Assembly (NCBI GenBank): GCA_963931055.1
Contig: OZ006987.1
Span: 1,178,001 to 1,242,000, forward strand
DNA length: 64,000 nt
Origin: Coprenecus sp949297365
GTDB lineage: Bacteria > Bacteroidota > Bacteroidia > Bacteroidales > UBA932
Direction: 5' to 3'
A program made the position numbers and the translations under genes. The notes below the pieces were generated by a model that searched no databases, had not been told where the DNA came from, and worked only from the letters and a program-made list of their open reading frames with translations. Below, piece after piece: positions 8,839 to 17,528 of the stretch; within the stretch, counting starts at the first letter, position 1, and every line of letters starts with the position of its first letter.

Positions 8839-9751
8839 TCTGCCGCAGTTCAAGGACGTAGAGTTAAGCGACAAGGAGTGGGCCGACCCGCTCCTTGCTG
8901 TTTCCGACTACCGGGCCACCGAATATTGCTTCACATCGCTGTACATCTGGGCCGGCATGTTCGGCACACGCATCGCCCGGTGGAAGGACTGGCTGCTGAT
9001 ACGTTCCGACGGAGAGGAGGGCTGCGCCAACTACATCTTCCCCGCCGGCAGCGGAGATGTGCAGGAGGTCCTGCGGGTCCTGGAGGAGGATGCGGCATCC
9101 ATCGGGAGGAAACCAGTAATATGGGCCATTGCCGACGCCCGTGACACCATCGAGGCGGCATTTCCGGGACAATATCGGTTCACTCAGATACGCAAGTCCT
9201 TCGACTATCTCTACGAGACGGAGAAGATGATCTCCCTCACCGGAAAGAAATACCAGCCCAAACGCAACTTCATCTCCCGCTTCAAGACTCAGAATCCGGA
9301 CTGGTCCTACGAGCGGATACTGTCCGACAATCCGTCAGAATGCTCCAGCCAGCTGAAAGAATGCCTCGCAATGACGGACGAGTGGTGCGCCATGAACGGC
9401 TGCTCACACAACGAGTCAATGCAGATGGAGGCCTGCGCCGTACGCATAGCCCTGCGGGACTTCGTTGCGCTCGGACTCAAAGGCGGTATCCTGCGCTCCG
9501 GCGGACGCATCGTGGCATACACCATCGGCGAGCGGCTCAACTCGGACACCTTCATCGTGCATGTGGAGAAGGCCTTCTCTGACGTCACCGGGGCATACCC
9601 GATGATCAACCAGTGCTTCCTGGCTCACGAGGCTTCAGGCCTGAGGTACGTCAACAGGGAGGATGACGCCGGGGACGAGGGACTGCGCAAGGCCAAGCTG
9701 TCCTACAATCCGGTACTGATGTTGGAAAAATATTTGGCAGTTCGCAGATAA
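8831..9751 (+). CDS. DUF2156 (phosphatidylglycerol lysyltransferase C-domain-like) protein
   Basis: 306-residue protein of the DUF2156 type, which has a double GNAT fold like the catalytic part of MprF and FemX-type enzymes. Seen are the N-terminal block RATEYCFTSLYIW and the C-terminal YPMINQCFLAHE...YVNREDDAGDEGLRKAKLSYNP, which are hallmarks of the family. No membrane domain is present, so it is a soluble single-domain form. It may transfer an amino acid or acyl group from a tRNA or CoA donor; the substrate is unknown. Confidence 0.85.
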   Translation: MSNLPQFKDVELSDKEWADPLLAVSDYRATEYCFTSLYIWAGMFGTRIARWKDWLLIRSDGEEGCANYIFPAGSGDVQEVLRVLEEDAASIGRKPVIWAIADARDTIEAAFPGQYRFTQIRKSFDYLYETEKMISLTGKKYQPKRNFISRFKTQNPDWSYERILSDNPSECSSQLKECLAMTDEWCAMNGCSHNESMQMEACAVRIALRDFVALGLKGGILRSGGRIVAYTIGERLNSDTFIVHVEKAFSDVTGAYPMINQCFLAHEASGLRYVNREDDAGDEGLRKAKLSYNPVLMLEKYLAVRR

Positions 9752-9791
9752 GTGCTTTTCTTTGTAACCTGTTTTATCCGATTTATCCGAA

Positions 9792-10430
9792 ATGGGTCTA
9801 TATAAACGAGAGAATTTAGAAAACGGAGCGGAGATATGCGTCTGGGAAATCTCCGAGGACGAAGACGAGTTGCGCCGCTTGTGCGCCCCTATCCCCAGCG
9901 ATGAGCTTGAAGATCTTCAGATAACCAGCAGCCCGGTACGGCGTAAGGAAAAACTTGCTGTAAGGGCATTGCTCAACGTGATGTTCCCTGAAAAGCTGTA
10001 TCTGGGCCACCACGACAACGGCAAGCCCTATCTCCAGAACTGTGCCGTAGAGATAAGCATCTCGCACTGCGCCCGTTTTGTAGCCATCATCGCCCATCCC
10101 GAAGAAAGTGTCGGCATCGACATCGAGAGTCTGGACCGGGATTTCTCGGCGGTGGAGCGCAAGGCCCTGTCCGAAGACGAGAAAGACGACCTGTCCGACC
10201 ACAACACCAACCAGCAGCTGGCCATCTACTGGTGCGCCAAGGAGGCCATCTACAAAAGGATGTCACGCAACGGCGTTGACTTCGCCCGGCAAATAGAGGT
10301 GGAGCGTTTCACTCCACATGACGAGGGAGAGCTGGAGGCTACCTTCATCCATAAAGACGGAGAGGAAGAAACTTTCGAACTCAACTACGAGGTCTTCGAC
10401 GGTCACGTTATGGTCTGGCTCGTCGGCTAG
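9792..10430 (+). CDS. 4'-phosphopantetheinyl transferase (Sfp/AcpT type)
   Basis: Transfers phosphopantetheine from CoA to a serine of carrier proteins. The 212-residue product shows the superfamily motifs EISISHC (about 80-86), VGIDIE (about 108-113, Mg-binding Asp) and WCAKEAIYK (about 147-155). Which carrier it modifies is unknown; no acp gene is nearby. It sits 40 bp after the DUF2156 gene on the same strand. Confidence 0.9.
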   Translation: MGLYKRENLENGAEICVWEISEDEDELRRLCAPIPSDELEDLQITSSPVRRKEKLAVRALLNVMFPEKLYLGHHDNGKPYLQNCAVEISISHCARFVAIIAHPEESVGIDIESLDRDFSAVERKALSEDEKDDLSDHNTNQQLAIYWCAKEAIYKRMSRNGVDFARQIEVERFTPHDEGELEATFIHKDGEEETFELNYEVFDGHVMVWLVG

Positions 10431-10481
10431 GTCTCTATCCGCGACAGACCTGTATTTCCAGCTTTTTTGTAAGTTTGCCGT

Positions 10482-12257
10482 ATGACTTCACATGGCATAT
10501 ACCGTCCGAAGATACTGACAGCCGTAATGCTGACCATACTGGTGACAGCACTCTCCTGCTCCGGCAGAAGGGACACGCAGGTGCCTCAGGCTCTGGCCGC
10601 AGCCGACTCACTGATGTCAACTGAGCCGCAGGCCGCGCTGGATACCCTGATGACCATCGACAGCTCCGATGCCGAGAAACTGCCGCGTGCCGACAAGGCT
10701 TTCTACACCCTGCTGCGTACTGAAGCAGAGTACAAATGCTGGCTGCCTGTGGCCGAAAATACCGCCATAGCCGAGGCTGCGGACTACTACCGCCGAAAAG
10801 GCCCGGAAGACAGGCTGGCAAGGGCACTCGTCATGCAGGGTGCCGTCCTCTCCGAACGCGGCGATGCCGAAAGTGCCATGCTCGCCTACAAGGAGGCTGA
10901 GCCCCTGCTCGAGCGCTCCGGTGACCTCGAACAGCTCGGCCTCCTGCACACACGCATAGCCGAACTCTACCAGTATACCATGGTCAATATACCCGAAAGC
11001 ATATCAAGACTGAAGTCAGCACTGTCCTGCTTTCAAAAGGCACATGACGACACCAGAGCCACCACTGCAATGCTTTCCCTGGCAAATCTATACATGATGG
11101 CTGACTCTTCCGAAACGGCATACAACTTCCTTATAAAGGGACTGGAGACCGCAGAACTATCAGGAGATACCCTGTCCATACTGGACGGCCGCCTTTCCCT
11201 GGCCGGCTATTATTTTCACGGAGACCGTGCCGACTACCTGAAATGCCGACGTACAGCTCTGTCAGCCGTCCGCATAATCGATGTATCCGATAATGACTAC
11301 ATCAGAACCACATTCAGCAACAGACTTTTTAATCTCATTGCGAAATCCTATGCCATGACAGGGCAGACTGACTCCGCTGCATACTACCTCAACAAGATAA
11401 GCGGTGGGGACAGACGGACGGCAATACTCAGGCTATCCATAAAAGGCCTGATTGCCAGCCAAAAAAGAGACTCCGTCAACGCACTGAAATATAAAATGGC
11501 AGCGGACAGTCTCTACTACAGCGAAAAAATATCAGGCTACCAGGAGGACTTGCAGCTTCTGGAGAAATCAAGTGAGAACGCACTGCTCAGAATACAGCTG
11601 GAAAATACAAAGCGCAGACATACAATTGATGTCCTCGTAATAATCATAGTCATACTGTCAGCTGCTATCCTGGGACTAGCCGCATACGGTACCGTCAAAA
11701 AAACACGCAGCCGCCTTGAACAGAGTCTTGAGCTTATCCGGCTTCTGGAGGAGAACAGCAGGAAGAAAGAGTCCGAGCTCTCAGAGGAACTTAAAAGGCA
11801 TCTGGACAAATACGCTTCTTTAAAAGCCGGATGGACGGACATGCACGACAGCCTCCTCAACATGGAGAATCTCATCCTTGACACATACTACCGCTACGGC
11901 TCGACAAGCACACTTGCTGCCAGAATAAAGGATATTATCGACAGCCATTTCCCTGAAAAACAGACATATGAAAAGATAAATACCTTTCTGAACCTCTCAT
12001 ATCCGGGATTCATGGATTCTTTCAGTGCGGAACATACCTCATTAACAGACAAGAATTTATATCTCGTAGCACTCATCGCCTGCGGATTCTCCACAGGTGC
12101 CATCTGCGCTCTGCTAAGATGCAGCGAGAATACCCTCTACGTCACAAAGACACGCATCGCCAAAAAGCTCGGATTGACAACAGGCCTTACTTCCTACATC
12201 GCAGGATACATTGAGACTTATCATCACAGACAAGGACAGGCACACCTGCCTCAATAA
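10482..12257 (+). CDS. Membrane TPR protein with C-terminal HTH regulator domain
   Basis: 591-residue regulator typical of Bacteroidales. In order it has a lipoprotein-like signal (VTALSCSG, Cys about 26), several helical TPR-like repeats (about 40-370), one transmembrane helix (about 382-404), a charged coiled-coil (about 405-450) and a LuxR-like HTH (about 535-575; ALIACGFSTGAICALLRCSENTLYVTKTRIAKKLG in part). The topology puts the TPRs outside the inner membrane and the HTH inside, suggesting direct sensing with DNA binding. It stands just before a run of small exported proteins (12433-15437), its most likely target. Ligand and operator are unknown. Confidence 0.85.
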   Translation: MTSHGIYRPKILTAVMLTILVTALSCSGRRDTQVPQALAAADSLMSTEPQAALDTLMTIDSSDAEKLPRADKAFYTLLRTEAEYKCWLPVAENTAIAEAADYYRRKGPEDRLARALVMQGAVLSERGDAESAMLAYKEAEPLLERSGDLEQLGLLHTRIAELYQYTMVNIPESISRLKSALSCFQKAHDDTRATTAMLSLANLYMMADSSETAYNFLIKGLETAELSGDTLSILDGRLSLAGYYFHGDRADYLKCRRTALSAVRIIDVSDNDYIRTTFSNRLFNLIAKSYAMTGQTDSAAYYLNKISGGDRRTAILRLSIKGLIASQKRDSVNALKYKMAADSLYYSEKISGYQEDLQLLEKSSENALLRIQLENTKRRHTIDVLVIIIVILSAAILGLAAYGTVKKTRSRLEQSLELIRLLEENSRKKESELSEELKRHLDKYASLKAGWTDMHDSLLNMENLILDTYYRYGSTSTLAARIKDIIDSHFPEKQTYEKINTFLNLSYPGFMDSFSAEHTSLTDKNLYLVALIACGFSTGAICALLRCSENTLYVTKTRIAKKLGLTTGLTSYIAGYIETYHHRQGQAHLPQ

Positions 12258-12398
12258 CTGATTGATTATACCTCCATTGCAATCTTCTGAAACCAAACGC
12301 ACAGATGTTAAGACATTAGCATCTTGAAACATCTGATCACAAGCACGTTACAAAATCTATGTAAAGTCTGTTTTTTTGGAGATTCCCTACAACCGACA

Positions 12399-12406
12399 TA
12401 ACTTTG
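12399..12406 (+). promoter_or_regulatory. Putative promoter of the exported-protein operon
   Basis: TAACTTTG (TAnnTTTG) preceded at 20 bp by a TTG at 12376-12378, so both Bacteroidetes promoter boxes are present. The 175-bp gap upstream of the DUF3244 gene is otherwise AT-rich and without a gene. Confidence 0.55.
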
Positions 12407-12432
12407 TTGCCGTCACAAATAAATTAAAACAG

Positions 12433-12780
12433 ATGAAAAAACTCTTATCAGTTATTATTACTCTGTCTGCGTCATGTTTCATGGGAATATGCCAAAATTA
12501 TATTGAAATTGACCTTACAGGGAAACACATCCACACCCGAAGCCTTACGGACGCTCCCGAAGCATCCATCAGCAACGACATTCTCACCGTCTCCTTCGAC
12601 GGCTCGGGCATGTACTCCCTCTACATAGAGGACAGCTTCGGTGTCACCGTTTACTCCTCCGCCCTGCCCGCAAACGGCATGGAGTACGACTACGACCTCT
12701 CCGGCATCGGAGAAGGACTCTTCCGCCTCGTCATCTCCGGACCCTCCGGCGACTACGAAGGGCACTTCATCATCAACTAA
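12433..12780 (+). CDS. Small secreted DUF3244 protein
   Basis: 115-residue exported protein with a signal peptide (MKKLLSVIITLSASCFMGICQ) and a beta-rich domain of the DUF3244 type, ending YEGHFIIN. The ATG at 12433 is chosen over an in-frame upstream one at 12376 because the signal peptide starts here and the promoter box lies between. DUF3244 proteins often accompany the 6-bladed propeller and TPR-HTH genes found here. Function unknown. Confidence 0.75.
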   Translation: MKKLLSVIITLSASCFMGICQNYIEIDLTGKHIHTRSLTDAPEASISNDILTVSFDGSGMYSLYIEDSFGVTVYSSALPANGMEYDYDLSGIGEGLFRLVISGPSGDYEGHFIIN

Positions 12781-12792
12781 AACTCATATCAA

Positions 12793-13098
12793 ATGAAAAA
12801 GAAATTAATACCCAGAATCGCAATTACTTTTGTTTCAATATTTGTACTTTTCGGTGTATCTTTGTTCTTATCTTCTGATGCCAGCAGTAAGTGCAAAATG
12901 ACAATCACTGTAGATGGAGGAGATAAATATACGATAAAATGTACTTTGAATCTTCGCTATAAATGCATAGCTTCATTAAGCAACGTCACAATTAACGGCA
13001 AACCAGCCGTCATAGATATGCAATGCAAAGGCAAACCCAAACTTAATGAAGACGCATCAGGAGACCGTAATGATGACATAGTAATAATACAACCATGA
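12793..13098 (+). CDS. Small exported cysteine-containing protein, unrecognised family
   Basis: 101 residues: a basic N-terminus and hydrophobic signal or anchor (about 8-28), then a short beta-rich mature part with cysteines in SKCKMT, IKCTL, YKCIA and MQCKG. The four cysteines could make two disulfides. Position and size resemble the NVEALA-type small exported peptides found before beta-propeller lipoproteins in this order, but I do not see that family's motif. The 3' end overlaps the next start by 4 bp. Confidence 0.65.
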   Translation: MKKKLIPRIAITFVSIFVLFGVSLFLSSDASSKCKMTITVDGGDKYTIKCTLNLRYKCIASLSNVTINGKPAVIDMQCKGKPKLNEDASGDRNDDIVIIQP

Positions 13099-14138
13099 GA
13101 AATTGTCTTATAATCACTTCTATCCTGATTCTGTTCCTGTCCTGCAATGACAGGGACAGAGTCGTTTCATTTACCTTAGACCAGGCCATCCTCGACACGG
13201 CGGATATCCTGAAGCCTGAGAGCATGGATTTCAACATCCCCATAACTGCCGGTGCGATTTCCGTATGGCACGACAGCATCGCTATCGTCCTTAATGTTGA
13301 GGACGGCAACCGCAAGATGCTTGAGTTGTACAACATGAATGACGGAACTCTCATAAAGGATTTCTTCTTCAAAGGAAGAGGACCGAATGAAATTCTCAGC
13401 AGTATTGCCCTCCTGCATAATGATACTATCGTAGTAGATGAATTTGTACAGCATAAAATAGCTGTCCTTCCTGTCCGTTCTTTACTGTTCGACAATGACT
13501 ACAAACCCGTATTCAGACCGTACGACATGAACTCGCAGCGGATGTGGCCATACCGTGGTAAACTTCTCGGAGTGAATCCCAACTGCTACGTAGATAAGCG
13601 TAACGGAATAAACAACGACGGGGAAAGGTTTATCGTAAGCGACAGCTGCTACAAGTATGTTGAAACGAGACACTTTGAGGTCAACACAATAAATCTGACA
13701 GGGGCTGATTTCTTTATCTCATACGGGAAGAACAGGATTTTTTACTACAGCATTGACCGGCCGGAGATAGAGATCTATGATACAAATCTCCGTCTACTGA
13801 GAAAGATTCACGGCATAAGACACAATGATAATATCAAATACACGGAATTGAACGGATACCTGTACTCCGAACGCGAGTACGATGACGCATACACTAACGC
13901 CTGTACCGATTCCGAATACGTTTATATCGTATATCTGAATCCGCAACCAGGAGATACCTCTTGGGAGGATTCAGATAATTATGTGCTCAAGTTTGACTGG
14001 GACGGCAATTTCATTGACTCCTACCTCATAAGGCACGGCATCGCGGCTATCTCCGTCAGTGAGGACGGACGCAGCCTCTATGCTTTCGGGACCGGACAAG
14101 ACGGATATCCCGTACTTAACAAATATCTGATGAGATGA
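13095..14138 (+). CDS. 6-bladed beta-propeller lipoprotein
   Basis: 347-residue lipoprotein (lipobox ILFLSC, Cys about 16) of the Bacteroidales 6-bladed propeller (BF3164-like) group. The recurring blade segments include DGTLIKDFFFKGRGPNEI near residues 89-106 and FDWDGNFIDSYLI near 300-312, which are characteristic. It should sit in the envelope. It is coupled to the cysteine peptide gene upstream and to the thioredoxin-like lipoprotein downstream by 4-bp overlaps. The role of these clusters is not known; peptide handling or signalling has been proposed only by context. Confidence 0.8.
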   Translation: MRNCLIITSILILFLSCNDRDRVVSFTLDQAILDTADILKPESMDFNIPITAGAISVWHDSIAIVLNVEDGNRKMLELYNMNDGTLIKDFFFKGRGPNEILSSIALLHNDTIVVDEFVQHKIAVLPVRSLLFDNDYKPVFRPYDMNSQRMWPYRGKLLGVNPNCYVDKRNGINNDGERFIVSDSCYKYVETRHFEVNTINLTGADFFISYGKNRIFYYSIDRPEIEIYDTNLRLLRKIHGIRHNDNIKYTELNGYLYSEREYDDAYTNACTDSEYVYIVYLNPQPGDTSWEDSDNYVLKFDWDGNFIDSYLIRHGIAAISVSEDGRSLYAFGTGQDGYPVLNKYLMR

Positions 14139-14692
14139 AAGGCCCCGCTTTGACAACGATAGTGATAATCTTTTTTCTCACCTCATGCGGCAATACCAAT
14201 GGCAAACCGAGTGAGGTCCTGTCCTCCTCTTTAATCATGGATAGTCTGAAAATCCAGATTCTACGGTCGTTCGTCAATATTGACTATCAGAAAGCCGATC
14301 CGGGGACAGATACAGCAATGCATTCTGGTTTCTTCTCCGAAATTCCTGTCACAACAGACCCGATACTTTGCTATGTCGCAACACCGGACTGCTCTTTCTG
14401 TATAGCAACCGTCCTTGACTTTATGCGCACTGTATGCCTGTCAGACACGAAATCTATGATACCGATAATCGTATTCAAAGATGGCGACAGCGACTTATTT
14501 CAGTTCTACAAAGAGCAATATATTAGTCATCTTGACTCCAGTCTGCATCAGACTTTCAAAAGCATACCTGCACTCAACCTCTATAATGAGTATGTAAACA
14601 ACACTAAAGACGGAGCGTATCTCATATATAACGGTCGTATACTCAACTACATGAGTTGGTCTCCACAGTTAAATACCTTCAGAATTGATTAA
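14135..14692 (+). CDS. Thioredoxin-fold-like lipoprotein
   Basis: 185-residue lipoprotein (lipobox FLTSCGN). The middle segment LCYVATPDCSFCIATVLDFM holds a CxxC (CSFC) in the position of a thioredoxin active site, preceded by a hydrophobic strand. It is probably an envelope thiol protein acting on the small cysteine-containing neighbour, but this partner is only suggested by the operon. It overlaps the previous gene by 4 bp. Confidence 0.65.
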   Translation: MKGPALTTIVIIFFLTSCGNTNGKPSEVLSSSLIMDSLKIQILRSFVNIDYQKADPGTDTAMHSGFFSEIPVTTDPILCYVATPDCSFCIATVLDFMRTVCLSDTKSMIPIIVFKDGDSDLFQFYKEQYISHLDSSLHQTFKSIPALNLYNEYVNNTKDGAYLIYNGRILNYMSWSPQLNTFRID

Positions 14693-14711
14693 CAAAAAAC
14701 TATTTAGAGAA

Positions 14712-15437
14712 ATGAAAATACGCACTTTGTTTATCTGCGGGCTTGCCGCTGCCGTCGGAACGATTTCCTGCGAGGAGGAAAGGCCTTTGGGTGAAGGAAT
14801 CTATACCACGCACTTCATACAAGGAGTGACTTTTGCCGATGCACTGGAATGCCGTACCGTAGAGGACGAGGGGGTAATATACCTCAACCTCACCGGAACA
14901 GGCCTAGGCAAGGAAACAGCTGATGACTTCTATGCAGAGATTGGAGATACGGCCTATAACAGGTACGTTGCTCAGGTGCCGCTCACCGCTGTATTCGTCA
15001 ACCGTTTCACATCCGTTGACATCACCAGTTCGGAGCAGTTTCTGGACATCCCGGCAGGGGAATCCATCGCACCCTACATCATCTTCCGCAGCGCAACGGC
15101 CATGCCCTACATTGAAAGTCTGTACACCGTAGGCGGTTTCTGGTCGGAGATGATACTGGATGAGTTCATGATCGGCATGGGCATGATGGACGGATACGAC
15201 GGGCCGGGATACGAATGGTACCCCGAGTTTCAACGCAACTGCTTCCATCCAGTGGTCAAGCCACTCTCTGAACTGACCCAGGACGACCTGTTCTTACTAT
15301 GGGTGGGATATCCCGGCTCCTCGCTCAGATTCACTGACATTCCCGAGATAAAGAGCCACACGTTCACCATCACGATGACTGACTCAGAGGGCAGCGTACT
15401 CACCTACTCCGTTCCGTTCACTTTCCCGGAGCAGTAG
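14712..15437 (+). CDS. Lipoprotein of unknown function
   Basis: 241-residue lipoprotein with signal MKIRTLFICGLAAAVGTISC and a beta-rich mature chain. I recognise no family. The start at 14712 is chosen because the signal begins there; an in-frame ATG at 14685 would add nine residues before it. It is the last gene of the run beginning at 12433, 19 bp after the thioredoxin-like lipoprotein, and is followed by a terminator at 15524. Confidence 0.6.
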   Translation: MKIRTLFICGLAAAVGTISCEEERPLGEGIYTTHFIQGVTFADALECRTVEDEGVIYLNLTGTGLGKETADDFYAEIGDTAYNRYVAQVPLTAVFVNRFTSVDITSSEQFLDIPAGESIAPYIIFRSATAMPYIESLYTVGGFWSEMILDEFMIGMGMMDGYDGPGYEWYPEFQRNCFHPVVKPLSELTQDDLFLLWVGYPGSSLRFTDIPEIKSHTFTITMTDSEGSVLTYSVPFTFPEQ

Positions 15438-15523
15438 GATACTGCTCCTGACTGCACACGAAGCTGCAGCAAGGGACAACTTCAAAGCACCGTTATCACT
15501 GACAACCAAAGACTTAACACCAT

Positions 15524-15573
15524 AAAAAGGTGCCCTGTCGGTCTTTCAAACGTCAACAGGGCACCTTTTTATT
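15524..15573 (+). terminator. Rho-independent terminator
   Basis: Perfect stem AAAAGGTGCCCTGT / ACAGGGCACCTTTT with a 17-nt loop, followed by TATTT. It closes the exported-protein operon. In the 358-bp gap 15438-15795 I see only this hairpin and a weak promoter-like TATATTCG at 15763-15770. Confidence 0.85.
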
Positions 15574-15795
15574 TCGCAACATCCTGGATATAAGCACTTT
15601 TATCAAGTTACACGTTCCCTAGACATCACGGTAAACATATTGTATCCGCTGCCCGGATTGCCGGGAGGCAGCGTTCTTCATCGCGCAGGTGCCTCTCCCG
15701 CACATTGCTGAGATATACGGCTGAAAAATCACTGCAACAGTTCGTTTCTGGGAGTTATTTTGTATATTCGCAGGATAAACCCTATAACCGAATTT

Positions 15796-17523
15796 ATGGC
15801 AGACAATACTGTTAAGACTCCATGGTATCCTTATACCGAGGGAGTCCCCGTTCATCTGGAGTACTTCAAAGGCTCCATGTTCGACATGGTGGCTTCTGTA
15901 GCAGCCAGATACCCCAACTACGTAGCGTTTGACTTCATGGGCAAGTCCACGACCTATGCCAGGATGATCAAGAAGATAGAACAGTGTGCCCAGGCATTGA
16001 AGACCATAGGCATCCGCAAAGGAGACTGCGTGACCATCGCCATGCCCAACTGCCCCCAGGCCATCTACATGTTCTACGCCATCAACCTCATCGGCGGTAT
16101 CGCCAGCATGGTGCATCCGCTCTCGAGCGAGAAGGAGATCGAGTTCTATCTCAACGAGTCCAACAGTATCACCGTCATCACCCTGGACCAGTTCTACGGC
16201 AAGATCGAGGCCATACGCAAGAACACCGGCATCGTCAACGTCATCCTCGCCCGCATCAAGGACGAGCTGGCCCAGCCTCTGAAAGCCGGCTACATGATCA
16301 CCGAAGGCTACAAGATCGCTAAGATACCCGATGACGCCCCGGTTATCCGCTGGAAAGACTTCATGAAGCTCTCCAAATGCTGCTTCTACAACTATAAGAT
16401 AGAAAGGGACGACAACGACCCCGCCGTAATCCTCTACTCCGGCGGCACCACCGGCACCACCAAGGGCATCATGCTCACCAACCGCAACTTCAATGCCCTC
16501 GCCGAGCAGGTCATCGCCACCAACCCGATGTTCGGTCCAGGGGACAAGATGCTGGCCGCCATGCCCGTCTTCCACGGCTTCGGCCTCGGTGTCTGCATCC
16601 ACACGATGCTGGCCAAGGGCGGAAGATGCGTGCTTGTGCCTAGATTTACCCCTAAGAGCTATTCCAAGCTGATTACCAAGAACAGATGCAACTTCATCGC
16701 CGGCGTACCCACCCTCTACGAGGCCATGCTGCGCCTGCCCAATATGGAGAAGGCCGATTTCTCCCACCTCAAGGGCGTGTTCTCCGGCGGAGACTCCCTC
16801 TCCATCGAGCTCAAGAAGAAGATGGACAAGTTCCTCGCCGACCACAAGGCCACCATCAAGGTGCGCGAGGGCTACGGTACCACCGAGTGCGTCACCGCCT
16901 GCTGCCTGACTCCGGTCAAGCTCCAGAAAGAGGGCAGCATCGGCATACCTTTCCCCGACACCTATTTCAAGATAGTCAAGCCAGATACGGAGGAGGAAAT
17001 GCCTTACGGCGAGGAGGGCGAGATAGTGCTCTCCGGCCCCACCGTCATGCTCGGCTACTACAACAAGCCTGAGGAGACCGCCAAGACCCTGCGCAAGCAC
17101 GCCGACGGCCTGACCTGGCTCTACACCGGTGACCTGGGCTGCATGGACGACCAGGGCTTCGTATATTTCCGGGGCCGTATCAAGAGGATGATCGTCACTT
17201 CCGGCTACAATGTCTATCCGGCTCAGTTGGAGAATATCCTGGATGCGCACGAGAAAGTGCAGATGAGCTGCATCATCGGTGTGCCTGACCCCTACAAGAT
17301 GCAGAAGGTAAAGGCCTTCGTCATGCTCCGTCCCGGTTATGAACCCACACAGGAGACCAAGGACGAGCTGCTGGCCTACTGCCGCAAGTACATTGCCAAG
17401 TACGCCATGCCCTATGACATCGAATTCCGCAACGAGCTGCCTAAGACCCTTGTCGGCAAGGTAGCCTACCGCGTACTCGAAGAGGAGGAGGCAAGGAAAA
17501 CTCAGGCTGCTGACAAAAAGTAA
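15796..17523 (+). CDS. Long-chain acyl-CoA synthetase-like AMP-dependent ligase
   Basis: Adenylate-forming enzyme, probably activating fatty acids as acyl-AMP/acyl-CoA. The 575-residue protein has the AMP-binding loop ILYSGGTTGTTKG (about 212-224), YGTTECV (about 360-366), the TGDLG motif (about 452) and the hinge GRIKRMIVTSGYNVYP (about 466-481). The ATG at 15796 is preferred to one at 15760, which would fall before or inside the promoter box. The lipid acyltransferase gene follows after 5 bp, so the two may supply and use acyl groups for phospholipid synthesis. Confidence 0.88.
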   Translation: MADNTVKTPWYPYTEGVPVHLEYFKGSMFDMVASVAARYPNYVAFDFMGKSTTYARMIKKIEQCAQALKTIGIRKGDCVTIAMPNCPQAIYMFYAINLIGGIASMVHPLSSEKEIEFYLNESNSITVITLDQFYGKIEAIRKNTGIVNVILARIKDELAQPLKAGYMITEGYKIAKIPDDAPVIRWKDFMKLSKCCFYNYKIERDDNDPAVILYSGGTTGTTKGIMLTNRNFNALAEQVIATNPMFGPGDKMLAAMPVFHGFGLGVCIHTMLAKGGRCVLVPRFTPKSYSKLITKNRCNFIAGVPTLYEAMLRLPNMEKADFSHLKGVFSGGDSLSIELKKKMDKFLADHKATIKVREGYGTTECVTACCLTPVKLQKEGSIGIPFPDTYFKIVKPDTEEEMPYGEEGEIVLSGPTVMLGYYNKPEETAKTLRKHADGLTWLYTGDLGCMDDQGFVYFRGRIKRMIVTSGYNVYPAQLENILDAHEKVQMSCIIGVPDPYKMQKVKAFVMLRPGYEPTQETKDELLAYCRKYIAKYAMPYDIEFRNELPKTLVGKVAYRVLEEEEARKTQAADKK

Positions 17524-17528
17524 ACTGA

